A stretch of 64,000 bases of DNA from Magnetococcales bacterium. Lineage in GTDB: Bacteria > Pseudomonadota > Magnetococcia > Magnetococcales > JADFWU01. Numbering within the stretch: the stretch's first letter is position 1; each line of letters opens with the position of its first letter. The notes below the pieces were generated by a model. It made no database searches, was not told the DNA's origin, and worked only from the letters and a program-made list of their open reading frames with translations. The DNA lies in NCBI GenBank assembly GCA_015234045.1, contig JADFWU010000013.1, positions 16,685 through 80,684 of the forward strand, in the 5' to 3' direction. A program made the position numbers and the translations under genes. Positions 47,029 to 56,096 of the stretch are shown here, piece after piece.

Positions 47029-47157
47029 CAGATCACTCGCAATTTCACGGCGTTTACGCCACACTAACCGGCAGGAAGCAAGAAACTTCCAACACCTCAT
47101 TATTAAGAATAGACTGATTCATTCTATTTGCAAACCCCGGTCCATACGGAACTTTCA

Positions 47158-48537
47158 ATGCGGATTTTTTTCGTTTTCTTTGTATTTACACTCTTGATCG
47201 GGCAACTGCCCCTACCGGTTGAAAGCAGATCCAACAAAGATCCACGACAAAACACCATCCGATTGGTCACAGACCCAGAAACGCTTGATCTTCTTAAACA
47301 GATTGGAAACCCTATACTCAATGCCGCAAACCTTTCGCCAGACAGAGTTCAGTTTCACGTGGTTCTTGATAGTCAAATCAATGCGTTCGCACTGTTAGGC
47401 AATAAAATAATTTTTAACAGCGGTCTCTTATTGGCCGTGGATAAAGCGGATGAGTTCGCCGGTGTCATGGCCCATGAAGTTGCCCATCTGACTGCGGGCC
47501 ACCATATTCAACTTCAATCCGAAGCGGAAAGTCTATCCATCAAAACACTGATCACCATAGCCGCCGGAATCGCTGCGGGATTGGCATCACAAAATGAAGA
47601 TCTGGCCATGGCCATCTACACCGGCGGTCAGGCTGCGGCTAAAAGCGCCATTTTGGAAAGTATCCGTCAAAAAGAGACCCAAGCTGACCGCATGGCAATC
47701 CGATACCTGGCCAAAGCCGGTTACGCGCCTGAAGGATTGCCCGGATTTCTGGAAAAAATCGAACAAGCCAACCGACTGGTCAATCAGCCCGCGCCCTATC
47801 TCATCACCCATCCGATTACCGACCAACGCATTCTTGAGTCCCGTGAAATAGCATCCACCTTGCCCCGTCACTTCAAAAAACATCCGATTGATGACATCGC
47901 GCTGCAAAGAGTTCGTCTTAAACTGATCGCAGGCACGACAACAGACCCAAACCGCATCGCCGCGCTTTGGCAGGAAAAACTAAAAAATCCCGACCTGACC
48001 ACCGATCAAAAAGCAATCCTGGCCTATGGCATCGCCCTGGCCTTCCGCTATGCCGGTCTTCTACCTGAATCCATAAGGATCCTGGATCAACTCGATACAG
48101 AATGGCCCAACGATGCCTATCTGCTTAGAGAACGCGGACTAACCCACCTTGAAAACGGTAACACACAACAAGCCATCAACAATCTGAACGCCGCTCTCAC
48201 ACAGAAACCCAACCACCCCGACTTACGTTACCATCTGGCCTTTGCTCACAAGGAGTCCAACAACCTGGAGACCGCCGCCAACCTGCTCAGAAAAATCACT
48301 GTAGAAAATCCCGAACAGGCGCGCGCCTTTTACATGCTCGGTGTGGTTGAAGGCCAAAGAAAAAAAATGGGCCAGAGTCATCTGGCTCTGGCCCGGTACA
48401 ATAAACGAATCGCCCAACCGCAATCCGCAATCTGGCACTATAAACAAGCCCTTTTGCAGTTTGGCACCGGCTCGATTGAATTTCCCATCATTCAATCAGA
48501 AATGAAACGACTCAAAGAGCCGCTTAAGGCAAAATAG
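47158..48537 (+). CDS. Periplasmic M48 metalloprotease with TPR domain (BepA-like)
   Basis: 459 residues from ATG 47158 (MRIFFVFFVFTLLIGQLPLP), which gives a good signal peptide; an ATG 10 codons earlier is possible. The zinc protease motif is MAHEVAHLTAGHH near residue 107, with the third ligand in QADRMAIRYLAKAGY near 180. From about 260 the protein is made of TPRs (LLRERGLTHLENGNTQQAINNLNAAL). The M48-TPR order is that of BepA, which assists and polices outer-membrane protein assembly. It is divergent from fliJ and convergent with the patatin gene. Confidence 0.9.
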   Translation: MRIFFVFFVFTLLIGQLPLPVESRSNKDPRQNTIRLVTDPETLDLLKQIGNPILNAANLSPDRVQFHVVLDSQINAFALLGNKIIFNSGLLLAVDKADEFAGVMAHEVAHLTAGHHIQLQSEAESLSIKTLITIAAGIAAGLASQNEDLAMAIYTGGQAAAKSAILESIRQKETQADRMAIRYLAKAGYAPEGLPGFLEKIEQANRLVNQPAPYLITHPITDQRILESREIASTLPRHFKKHPIDDIALQRVRLKLIAGTTTDPNRIAALWQEKLKNPDLTTDQKAILAYGIALAFRYAGLLPESIRILDQLDTEWPNDAYLLRERGLTHLENGNTQQAINNLNAALTQKPNHPDLRYHLAFAHKESNNLETAANLLRKITVENPEQARAFYMLGVVEGQRKKMGQSHLALARYNKRIAQPQSAIWHYKQALLQFGTGSIEFPIIQSEMKRLKEPLKAK

Positions 48538-48561
48538 GCACGTCCTTATTGCTGTGCAGGT

Positions 48562-50730
48562 TTAGTTTTCTTCCGTGTTTTCACTGTCAGAAACAACTTT
48601 GGCAACGCCGTCTTTATCTGCACATTCATCTGGTTTTTCATAACACGCGACCACTTTCTGACCAATTTCATTCCCCAGTTGGCGATACGCTTCAAACTGT
48701 GCCCGATCAAAAAACTGATCCATGGTACTTTGGTCTGGAAAATCTGGATTCTGACGTTTATAGATCTCTATGGATTCATCCTTCAGATCTTTGGGCATGG
48801 TCGTCTTTACATAAATCAGCACGCCGTCCTTTGGCTCACCGCTGCTCGAATCAGCATTGATATAACGAATCTTTCCACGGATCACCGGCAATGGCGAGCG
48901 ACCACGTTCATCTGGAGAGATCAAATCCAGATCCAGATCGGTAATTTCAGCAAGACAATCCTCTTCAAGAAGTTCAATCAAATTACCCAGATCTTCGAAT
49001 TTCCATTCAGAGTCCATTCCAGCATCACTGACAATGATGGTGTCACATTGACGCCGAATCAATTCATACACGCCAAGGTTTTCAAAATGTCCGCCATCGG
49101 TCAATTTGACATGCCAACTATTCTCACTAAATCCCAGGCCGGTCATCTCTTTGAGCGCACAAACGATTGGATTGGCTCGGATGGCTTTTTGAAAGTTTGT
49201 TGATCCCGTCTTATTGGCAAACGGATTTCTTGTCCAATATCCAAGACGAATGTTGAACACCGACATCAGGAATGCGATTGGACGATATTGAGTCAACGCC
49301 AAAGTATTTGACCCAACCGCCGCGCCAGATATCGAATACGCTGTGGCCAAATCCATTGACCCTTTAGTCCATTTGGCGGAATCAGCATATCCTGTAGACG
49401 GTGCACCACAATATTCCGGCGAGATAACAAAACTATCACCGCCCCGACTTTTCAGCCGATCACACTTGGATGAGACCGTCACCATATTGGTATTTATGAG
49501 ATGAAAAGGCGCTTCAGTTTGGCCTATTTTATCCATATGACACGCATTGGATGCATGAAGATCAAGCGGAGACCTGCCTGCCAGCACGTCATCCACGTTG
49601 GCTGGCGGCATATACGCTTCCAACAAACGATCACGATAGTATCGATGCAGCGAATAACGATTGATATTGGAAAAAATACTGCCGACAACCGACACACCAA
49701 CCAAGCTGAAGATCATCCCGCCTGGAAGATCAACAGAGATTCGGTAAAGATGAACCAATCCCAGATATACCACGAGAAACAAACCAATGCCGACAATGAT
49801 TTGTTTCACTACGGATGCGTTATTGTCATCGCTGCTAGTGAACAAGGGACTGACGATAGCAGACAAGCCGCCTAAACCTTGGACAATCTGCGCCACAACT
49901 GAGTCAGATTCTTTATGAAATGCAGCGAGCTCTGGAATCAACCCAGCAACTATGCATGAGAGCGAAACCCATAACATCATGCCCATATATCGAAAAATCC
50001 GCGCCCTTCCCTTGAACGGAAAAGCATGGACCAACCCAGAAAAAACCCCATACAGGATCATGAAACCAATCAATCCTGCCAGCATCACGAGACCAGATCG
50101 AAATAAGAACTGAAAAAACGACAACGCCGGTATGAGAGGATCTACCTTTAGAAATGGAAAGAGATCCACAGTAGAAGACATAAATGGCGGTATCCAATTC
50201 AGCCCGCCTAACCAAAGAAAAGCCATCAACACCGGCACAATGATTGCCAAATTGACAACAGAACCTAACAAAATTGCTGCCACAAATGACCACTTGCCAC
50301 CGCTTATGCCATCGACCAAATAGCTGCCATGTTTCCGCAACCATTCAACCATTTTTTTCGGTGTACCATCACTGTTTTCAGAACTATTTTCAACGAAACA
50401 CAAACGTCCTTCTTCAAACGGAAACCCCTTATTAAGCTTGGAGGCAAACCAAGTATAGGAACCACCAAGATACCCCCCTCCTGAAACCGTTGAAAGGTAA
50501 TCGACCTTATTTAACAGACCGGATTTATTCAGCTTCTGAATCACACCGAGATTAAAAGTCGCCGAGCGGATGCCGCCTCCAGAAAAGGCCAGCCCTACCA
50601 GGTTTTCCGGTCTACCTTCTGTCTTATCCTCATGCTGATCTGCTAATTTTCTACGTTGATGAACTCTTTTCCACTCCGCATCAAGCACATCATCAAACGC
50701 ACTCGTTATTGCTTTTCTGCCCTCAGACAT
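48562..50730 (-). CDS. Patatin-like phospholipase with central membrane domain
   Basis: 722 residues. The N-terminal patatin part has the oxyanion loop GLAFSGGGIRSATFNLGVIQ near residue 47 and the nucleophile Ser in YLSTVSGGGYLGGSY near 82. The elbow lacks the first Gly of the usual GxSxG. About five to seven hydrophobic helices follow (about 147-355). The catalytic Asp motif LTDGGHFENLGVYELI lies near 530, so the active site is split by the membrane domain. C-terminus is soluble and acidic. It should be a membrane-bound lipid hydrolase. No close neighbour gives a pathway. Starts at ATG 50730; monocistronic. Confidence 0.85.
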   Translation of the reverse strand: MSEGRKAITSAFDDVLDAEWKRVHQRRKLADQHEDKTEGRPENLVGLAFSGGGIRSATFNLGVIQKLNKSGLLNKVDYLSTVSGGGYLGGSYTWFASKLNKGFPFEEGRLCFVENSSENSDGTPKKMVEWLRKHGSYLVDGISGGKWSFVAAILLGSVVNLAIIVPVLMAFLWLGGLNWIPPFMSSTVDLFPFLKVDPLIPALSFFQFLFRSGLVMLAGLIGFMILYGVFSGLVHAFPFKGRARIFRYMGMMLWVSLSCIVAGLIPELAAFHKESDSVVAQIVQGLGGLSAIVSPLFTSSDDNNASVVKQIIVGIGLFLVVYLGLVHLYRISVDLPGGMIFSLVGVSVVGSIFSNINRYSLHRYYRDRLLEAYMPPANVDDVLAGRSPLDLHASNACHMDKIGQTEAPFHLINTNMVTVSSKCDRLKSRGGDSFVISPEYCGAPSTGYADSAKWTKGSMDLATAYSISGAAVGSNTLALTQYRPIAFLMSVFNIRLGYWTRNPFANKTGSTNFQKAIRANPIVCALKEMTGLGFSENSWHVKLTDGGHFENLGVYELIRRQCDTIIVSDAGMDSEWKFEDLGNLIELLEEDCLAEITDLDLDLISPDERGRSPLPVIRGKIRYINADSSSGEPKDGVLIYVKTTMPKDLKDESIEIYKRQNPDFPDQSTMDQFFDRAQFEAYRQLGNEIGQKVVACYEKPDECADKDGVAKVVSDSENTEEN

Positions 50731-50870
50731 GTAACACCCCTAACAATGACATCATTCATTCGAACCCACCAAAACTAATCAATGAATGGTATCAGGCATG
50801 TTATATTATGACAACAATTATAGAAAAATACAGTGATTACTGAATAAACAGATATAAAGAATATGAACTG

Positions 50871-51254
50871 TTAAGAGGAAAAGTATCCCAACTCTCTCAA
50901 CTGCTGAATAACAACCCTGTCAATATCAGGATCAGGCGCTACGGTAGGAGCATCTCGTTGGTAGAGCGGCACACCTACCCGTTTTATGTGTTCAATCAAA
51001 GGAGGGTAAGTGAGGGAATCATAGGCTTTAACATCAAAATGATATGGTAGAGGTAGGGAGTCCAATACCTCTGAAACCAGCTCGGCCAGCAAATCATCAC
51101 CGACACCGACTAATGCTAAATCAATATCAGAATCAGGACGGTAAACGCCCTTTGCACGCGAACCAAACAGAAGAACCTTCTGAATCTGGGCAACATGATG
51201 GAACACCGTACAGAGCTGATTCAACACCTCTACTGAAAGCCCTGTTGCCGTCAT
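50871..51254 (-). CDS. MNT-type nucleotidyltransferase (HEPN/MNT pair 2)
   Basis: 127 residues. Nucleotidyltransferase motif LLFGSRAKGVYRPDSDIDLALVG near residue 29, with both Asp ligands. The C-terminal 15 residues after DIDRVVIQQLRELGYF are variable. The start overlaps the stop of the HEPN gene (ATGA). It belongs to the MNT antitoxin type but is not closely similar to pair 1, so the two pairs are probably independent acquisitions. Confidence 0.85.
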   Translation of the reverse strand: MTATGLSVEVLNQLCTVFHHVAQIQKVLLFGSRAKGVYRPDSDIDLALVGVGDDLLAELVSEVLDSLPLPYHFDVKAYDSLTYPPLIEHIKRVGVPLYQRDAPTVAPDPDIDRVVIQQLRELGYFSS

Positions 51255-51664
51255 TCGTTGTCAATCCGTTCAAGGAAAAACGCATGCAGGATAACAAACG
51301 CATCAAAATAACGATCAACGACCGCCTGCAAAACAGTTTCAAAGGTCGCATTATTGTAGGTATGTGAAAGAAGGTTCCGATGCAACATCATATCAATCCA
51401 AATCTGAGCATCGTCCAGAATTTGCGCTTGGAACGCCTGTTTGATGATTTGGCGTGGTGATACAGGCTGAATGAGGATGCCCTGTTCTTCCAGATAGTCT
51501 TTAAGCGTTTTCCAGGCCAGTTCAAAAGCGATACTGAAACGTTGTACAGCGCCTTCTTTTTCCAGTTGAGAAAGAGTGTCCAATCCACGCTCTTGGACTT
51601 CACGCAAAAGAACAACCGCTCTATCAAAATTATCAAAACGTTGCTTCCAACGAATATCTGTCAT
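51251..51664 (-). CDS. HEPN toxin-like protein (HEPN/MNT pair 2)
   Basis: 137 residues from ATG 51664 (MTDIRWKQRFDNFDRAVVLL). HI0074-like nucleotidyltransferase substrate-binding family. The HEPN motif is present as MLHRNLLSHTYNNAT (R-x4-H) near residue 98, with FSIAFELAWKTLKDYLEEQG at 46-65. Longer readings extend into the neighbouring TPR gene and are not likely. It overlaps its MNT partner by four bases. Confidence 0.87.
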   Translation of the reverse strand: MTDIRWKQRFDNFDRAVVLLREVQERGLDTLSQLEKEGAVQRFSIAFELAWKTLKDYLEEQGILIQPVSPRQIIKQAFQAQILDDAQIWIDMMLHRNLLSHTYNNATFETVLQAVVDRYFDAFVILHAFFLERIDNE

Positions 51665-51704
51665 ACCCGTTCGCTCTCCGCTATTCTCAGTGCCAAAGAA
51701 AAAA

Positions 51705-53390
51705 TCATTCAGCCGCACTACTCCCCATCCGGCGAAGATCATCCGCATCGCCAGAGAACCCTTCCGCTTCCAACATGCGGGCAGCGGCAAGGCGTGGCTG
51801 TTCGGGATAAAACGAACCGTCCAACCCCTCGATAGGATCAAGATAGAGCGCGAGATAGATCATTCGAGCCTCGGCAAACACTTTCTCCGCTTCCAGATAC
51901 CGTGCCTCAAAAAAGCGTGACGCGCCTCGAATCGCGGGCGTATCTCCACGTGCTTTCAGCCAGTCAGACAACACCCGACCGTCAGACCAGAGACCACGCT
52001 CTTGAAGCCGAAACAACGCGGTTATTGCCTTTTTTGCCATCCCTTCAGACACTTTTTCAACGCTGTCCAAACGAGCAACAATATCAACCATCGTCTCACC
52101 CGGTTGAACGATGCCGCGTGAGAAAAGCAATAAACGAATACCATCCGCTTGCACACCGACCAACCCATCCAGCCACGCCAATGATGCCCGATTCAAGCCC
52201 ATATTTTGGCTATAACGGGCATAATAGAGCCGCCACTTTGGATCTAATGGTAGAGGCAACCCCAATTGTTCAGGCTGTAACAGGCCGCCAGGAGCCAGCA
52301 AACCCAGCTTTGATTGATTGGTATTTTTAAACAGCGTATAGAGCGCATCAACCCGCGCATCCATTTTCAAAGTACCGTCCAGCACGCGATGAATCAGATC
52401 ATTGCGCTCTTTCAGACGTTGAATAAGCTGTTTATAGGATTTTTTATCTGCTTTGGATGTTTTAGAAGTGGACTTTTTATCCTGCAACACCTGCCAAGCG
52501 CGAAACAAACGCCTGTGAATCTGACGGTCTGAACGTCCTCCGCCCTCTTTAAGCAGAGACTCAGCCTGATATAACGCCCGTAAAAGCGTGCCACGCGCTT
52601 CGAGAAGCCGAATCACAATACGCCGACTCCAGCGCCGGGAAACGGGATCAGCAACGCCATCAATCACATGATCGGTCAATTGCGCCAGAAACGTATCAGC
52701 ATACTCTTTCTGTTCCTGTTGCTCGGCCAGCGCAGCCTGTGCGGCGATCAATAGCGGATCATTGGTCGGTCGTCCAGGAGCGCCTTCGTAGAGTTCCAAC
52801 TGAATGGCAGCTTCAGCCAGTGAACCAGACTCCAACGCACACAGCCCGACACCAAGCTGGGCTTTATAACGGTCCGGCCCTTGATGGTGCGCCAACAAAA
52901 AACGACCATAGCGCTTTTTTGCCTCAGAAAAACGACCGGACTCAGCCAAGCCATCGGCAAACATCAAATAGAGATGCGGCATCTCTTCAAGCATGGACTC
53001 CGGCAACGACTCCAACGCCTGAGTCACTTCATCAAAACGACCTAACTGAAGGTGTGCCGCCACTTTAACAGGCATCCAAGCGCGTACCGTTGCGGGCACC
53101 CGATTGGGTCCCAACGCTTGATCAGCCAAGCGCAGTGCCAAGGCAGGCACATCACCTTCAAGAAGTTTTTTTACGCCATCAGCACTCAGGCTAAAAGTAT
53201 CACCACGCTGCAACGGCTCAGTGATGACCACCTCTTCCACCAATTGGCGATTGACCACAACGGGCTCATCCTCAACTGATGCGAAGAGAGGAAATGAGGC
53301 CAAAACAGTCGTCAGACACACTAAAAAAGGCAGAAACAGCGACTCGCTCTCTGAATTACGGCGAATGCTCAGAGCATATCCGGTCATCAC
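51705..53390 (-). CDS. Exported helical-repeat protein, unrecognised
   Basis: 561 residues. An N-terminal signal segment (FLPFLVCLTTVLASFPLFAS) is followed by a fully helical protein with TPR-like units (PHLYLMFADGLAESGRFSEAKKRYGRFL, LGVGLCALESGSLAEAAIQLEL). Central Lys-rich stretch DKKSTSKTSKADKKSYKQL. The C-terminal part again has TPR-type helices. The function is unknown. Start is GTG 53390 or ATG 53387, overlapping the stop of the small membrane protein upstream. It resembles in design, though not clearly in sequence, the exported protein at the left end of the window. Confidence 0.75.
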   Translation of the reverse strand: MMTGYALSIRRNSESESLFLPFLVCLTTVLASFPLFASVEDEPVVVNRQLVEEVVITEPLQRGDTFSLSADGVKKLLEGDVPALALRLADQALGPNRVPATVRAWMPVKVAAHLQLGRFDEVTQALESLPESMLEEMPHLYLMFADGLAESGRFSEAKKRYGRFLLAHHQGPDRYKAQLGVGLCALESGSLAEAAIQLELYEGAPGRPTNDPLLIAAQAALAEQQEQKEYADTFLAQLTDHVIDGVADPVSRRWSRRIVIRLLEARGTLLRALYQAESLLKEGGGRSDRQIHRRLFRAWQVLQDKKSTSKTSKADKKSYKQLIQRLKERNDLIHRVLDGTLKMDARVDALYTLFKNTNQSKLGLLAPGGLLQPEQLGLPLPLDPKWRLYYARYSQNMGLNRASLAWLDGLVGVQADGIRLLLFSRGIVQPGETMVDIVARLDSVEKVSEGMAKKAITALFRLQERGLWSDGRVLSDWLKARGDTPAIRGASRFFEARYLEAEKVFAEARMIYLALYLDPIEGLDGSFYPEQPRLAAARMLEAEGFSGDADDLRRMGSSAAE

Positions 53391-53626
53391 ATGCCAGGCG
53401 GTGTCAGCTGTTCATAGCGGATTGTAGGCTCGATGGGTTTCATATCTCCACAGCTCTTCAGTCCAGCCAGCAGAACGGCGGCCACAATGAAGATCAGCAG
53501 AAACAGTTTCATCCGCCGAGAGAAAAATGACGGTGCCGAAGGCTCCTGAAGGTCAAACCGATTGGAACGGCTGGACCGATTCGGGCGCGACGGACGAGAT
53601 GGACGATGAAGATTCATGGTCGGCAA
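53387..53626 (-). CDS. Small membrane protein with Arg/Ser/Pro-rich N-terminus
   Basis: 79 residues. The first 35 are low-complexity (RPSRPSRPNRSSRSNR) and cytosolic; one membrane helix follows (MKLFLLIFIVAAVLLAGLKSC, about 39-59); the remaining 20 residues would be periplasmic. No family recognised. The stop overlaps the start of the exported helical-repeat gene, so they are likely to be produced together and may interact. Confidence 0.65.
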   Translation of the reverse strand: MPTMNLHRPSRPSRPNRSSRSNRFDLQEPSAPSFFSRRMKLFLLIFIVAAVLLAGLKSCGDMKPIEPTIRYEQLTPPGM

Positions 53627-53691
53627 AGACTCTATTCAGTTATCCATAGAATTGCTTACAGGCCCGATGACCTAGTATCATTCAACGGATT

Positions 53692-54555
53692 TTATCTTGC
53701 CTCGTCAAGGGAAAGCCGCATGTTATCTATCAATCGTGCAGAGCCAACCCGTGCAGCAATGAGCAATACCGGGTCATGATCACACGAATGCCAAGCCTTG
53801 AGCGTTTCGGCATCCCGAATGGAAACATAGTCAATGTTATCAATTCCCGCCGAGGTCAACACCGCCCGCGCTCGCTGTTCCAGCGTATCCGCATCACAAA
53901 CGCCTTCCCTACGCGCATCACGTGCTGCACAAAGACCGTTATAAAGCGCCAGCGCCTGTTTTCTATCGCTTTCCGAGAGGTAACGGTTACGACTGGACAG
54001 CGCCAAACCATCGGGCTCTCGAATGGTCGGCATACCGATTACCGTTACTGGCAGGTGTAAATCACAGCTCATCTGTTTGATCACATGTAGCTGCTGATAA
54101 TCCTTACTGCCAAAGTAAGCCCGGTCCGGCCCGACCAGATTGAACAGAATCGCAACCACTGTGGTCACGCCCTTGAAATGACCAGGGCGACACTTGCCGC
54201 ACAGATCATCATCACAACCAGACACAACAACTGACGTTGCATGCCCCACCGGATACACCGCGTCCGACTCTGGACAGAACAGCACATCACACCCAGCAGA
54301 GGCTAATAGTCGCGCATCTGTTTCCAGTTGACGTGGATAGCTGGAAAAATCTTCGTTGGGACCAAATTGTGTCGGATTGACAAAGATGGAGGCCACCACC
54401 AAATCATTCTCCTGTCGCGCTTGACGGATCAGGGAAAGATGCCCTTCGTGCAGTGCGCCCATTGTCGGCACAAAGCCGATGGAGCGCCCTTGATGGCGGG
54501 ATCGCCATTCGCGCAGAGAGTGGATGGTTTTCAGTTTGAGAACAGATTCAGTCAT
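53692..54555 (-). CDS. panC: Pantothenate synthetase
   Basis: Joins pantoate and beta-alanine with ATP, the last step of pantothenate synthesis. 287 residues from ATG 54555 (MTESVLKLKTIHSLREW); an upstream start adds 25 residues that lie partly in the panB end. Motifs: GFVPTMGALHEGHLSLI near 28, SIFVNPTQFGPNEDF near 60, YFGSKDYQQLHVI near 150 and SSRNRYLSESDR near 186. All key residues, including the two ATP-binding His, are present. It follows panB by 19 bases. Confidence 0.96.
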   Translation of the reverse strand: MTESVLKLKTIHSLREWRSRHQGRSIGFVPTMGALHEGHLSLIRQARQENDLVVASIFVNPTQFGPNEDFSSYPRQLETDARLLASAGCDVLFCPESDAVYPVGHATSVVVSGCDDDLCGKCRPGHFKGVTTVVAILFNLVGPDRAYFGSKDYQQLHVIKQMSCDLHLPVTVIGMPTIREPDGLALSSRNRYLSESDRKQALALYNGLCAARDARREGVCDADTLEQRARAVLTSAGIDNIDYVSIRDAETLKAWHSCDHDPVLLIAARVGSARLIDNMRLSLDEAR

Positions 54556-54574
54556 GGGAATACTCGGAACAAAT

Positions 54575-55441
54575 CTACTTAAACTGGTGCTCTGGTGCCG
54601 GAAACACGCCGCTTCTGACTTCTGTGGCATAGTCCGTCAATGCCTGACGAATCCCTTCCGCACCATCCAGATAGCGTTTGACAAAACGCGGCTGCACCTC
54701 GCCATACAGTCCCAACAGATCATAAAGCACCAACACCTGACCATCACAGCCAGCACCCGCTCCGATTCCAATGGTAGGGATGGTGATGGATTCGGTAATC
54801 CGTGCGGCAAGTTCAGAGGGCATCCCCTCCAAAACCAGCAAACATGCGCCGGATTCAGCCGCAATACGGGCATCTTCCATTACTTTATCACCCGCTTCTC
54901 CACGTCCTTGCACTTTAAATCCACCAAACGCATGAACCGATTGAGGTGTCAAACCCACATGCGCCACCACCGGAATATCACGGGCTACCAAATGTTCGAT
55001 AGTCTCCGCCATGATCCGCCCCCCTTCGATCTTCACCGCCTGTGCGCCAGACTCTTTCAACACCCTGACAGCACTCTGCAACGCCTGCTGCGGCCCCCCT
55101 TGAAAAGCGCCAAACGGCAAATCACACACCACCATGGCCCGATCCACGCCACGAGACACACAGCGGGCGTGATAGATCATCTCATCCAGCGTCACCGGCA
55201 AAGTGGTATCATGTCCCTGGACAACCATGCCCAGAGAATCCCCCACCAAAATCAGATCCACACCCGACTCATCCAACAGACGGGCAAAGGTGTAATCATA
55301 GGCTGTAACGGAAACGATGCGGCGTTCATCCCGCTTCATGCGATGTAGAACAGGTATGGTAATACGGCCCCGATGACCATCGGACCCATAGGAAACAGTC
55401 CCTCCAGTGCCTTTGCCTGGAGCAATTTTATCAGTGCTCAT
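54575..55441 (-). CDS. panB: 3-methyl-2-oxobutanoate hydroxymethyltransferase
   Basis: Makes ketopantoate from 2-oxoisovalerate and methylene-tetrahydrofolate. 288 residues. Motifs: VSVTAYDYTFARLLDESGVD near 43, LVGDSLGMVVQGHDTTLPVT near 65 with the metal Asp, KIEGG near 138 and IPTIGIGAGAGCDGQVLV near 210. The N-terminal 25 residues are Gly/Thr-rich and extra to the family. It is part of the folK-panB-panC order known from E. coli. Confidence 0.96.
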   Translation of the reverse strand: MSTDKIAPGKGTGGTVSYGSDGHRGRITIPVLHRMKRDERRIVSVTAYDYTFARLLDESGVDLILVGDSLGMVVQGHDTTLPVTLDEMIYHARCVSRGVDRAMVVCDLPFGAFQGGPQQALQSAVRVLKESGAQAVKIEGGRIMAETIEHLVARDIPVVAHVGLTPQSVHAFGGFKVQGRGEAGDKVMEDARIAAESGACLLVLEGMPSELAARITESITIPTIGIGAGAGCDGQVLVLYDLLGLYGEVQPRFVKRYLDGAEGIRQALTDYATEVRSGVFPAPEHQFK

Positions 55442-55526
55442 TGCGTCATGTCCCGGCCTGTCAGAAAACAGGTCCCGGCATCCCCAATAGGTGAATTCCC
55501 TTGCCGAACAGGTTCACTTTGATTGG

Positions 55527-56027
55527 TCACGCCTTCCCCAGGGAAGTGAATGCCAACGCAGAACAACGTTCGACCCGTGACGGATCATTCACCGCATTCA
55601 ACAACATGTCAACGGTTTGATCCAAGAGAGGATGACACCAATTCGGTGCAATATCCGCCATAGGCTGAAGGACAAAACGCCTTTGCGCCATACGCGGATG
55701 CGGCAGTATCAACGTTGGCGTATCCAGGACAACATCATCAAAAGCAATAAGATCCAGATCAATACACCGCTCACCCCAACGCTGTTCCAGATCCCGATTG
55801 CGCCCTAATTGCGCTTCGATTTCCAACAATCGATCCAGTAGGGATTGCGGTGTCAAAATTGTTTTAACAGAGATGATACCATTGATGTAATCGGGTTGAT
55901 TCTGAGGTCCAACAGGTTGGGTTTTGTACAGCGAAGAGAGGGCGAAAAGCTGGATAGAAGAAACAGACAACAGCAGATCAACAGCACGACAAAAGCCGCC
56001 AATCACATCACCTTGGTTACCGCCCAA
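55527..56027 (-). CDS. folK: 2-amino-4-hydroxy-6-hydroxymethyldihydropteridine diphosphokinase
   Basis: Transfers pyrophosphate to the pterin in folate synthesis. 166 residues as given from TTG 56027. Motifs: GGNQGD at the start, SSLYKTQPVGPQNQPDYIN near 32, LGRNRDLEQRWGERCIDLDL near 76 and LPHPRMAQRRFVLQPMADIAP near 108. The first family strand (AFVGL) is encoded just upstream of this TTG. Between the stop of the preceding gene at 56097 and this TTG the frame is open but has no ATG, GTG or TTG. So the true start may be ATT, ATC or another rare codon about 15-20 codons upstream. Confidence 0.88.
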   Translation of the reverse strand: MGGNQGDVIGGFCRAVDLLLSVSSIQLFALSSLYKTQPVGPQNQPDYINGIISVKTILTPQSLLDRLLEIEAQLGRNRDLEQRWGERCIDLDLIAFDDVVLDTPTLILPHPRMAQRRFVLQPMADIAPNWCHPLLDQTVDMLLNAVNDPSRVERCSALAFTSLGKA

Positions 56028-56096
56028 ACCGACAAATGCGGTATGCGCGTCAGGATTTGGATCAATAGGTACGATGATAGAACGCCAGACAGCCGA

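Noticed and set aside
47029-47127. Possible sigma-54 promoter TTGGAAGTTTCTTGCT before fliJ
   Set aside because: The spacing between GG and GC is one base shorter than the sigma-54 consensus, so it is not called.
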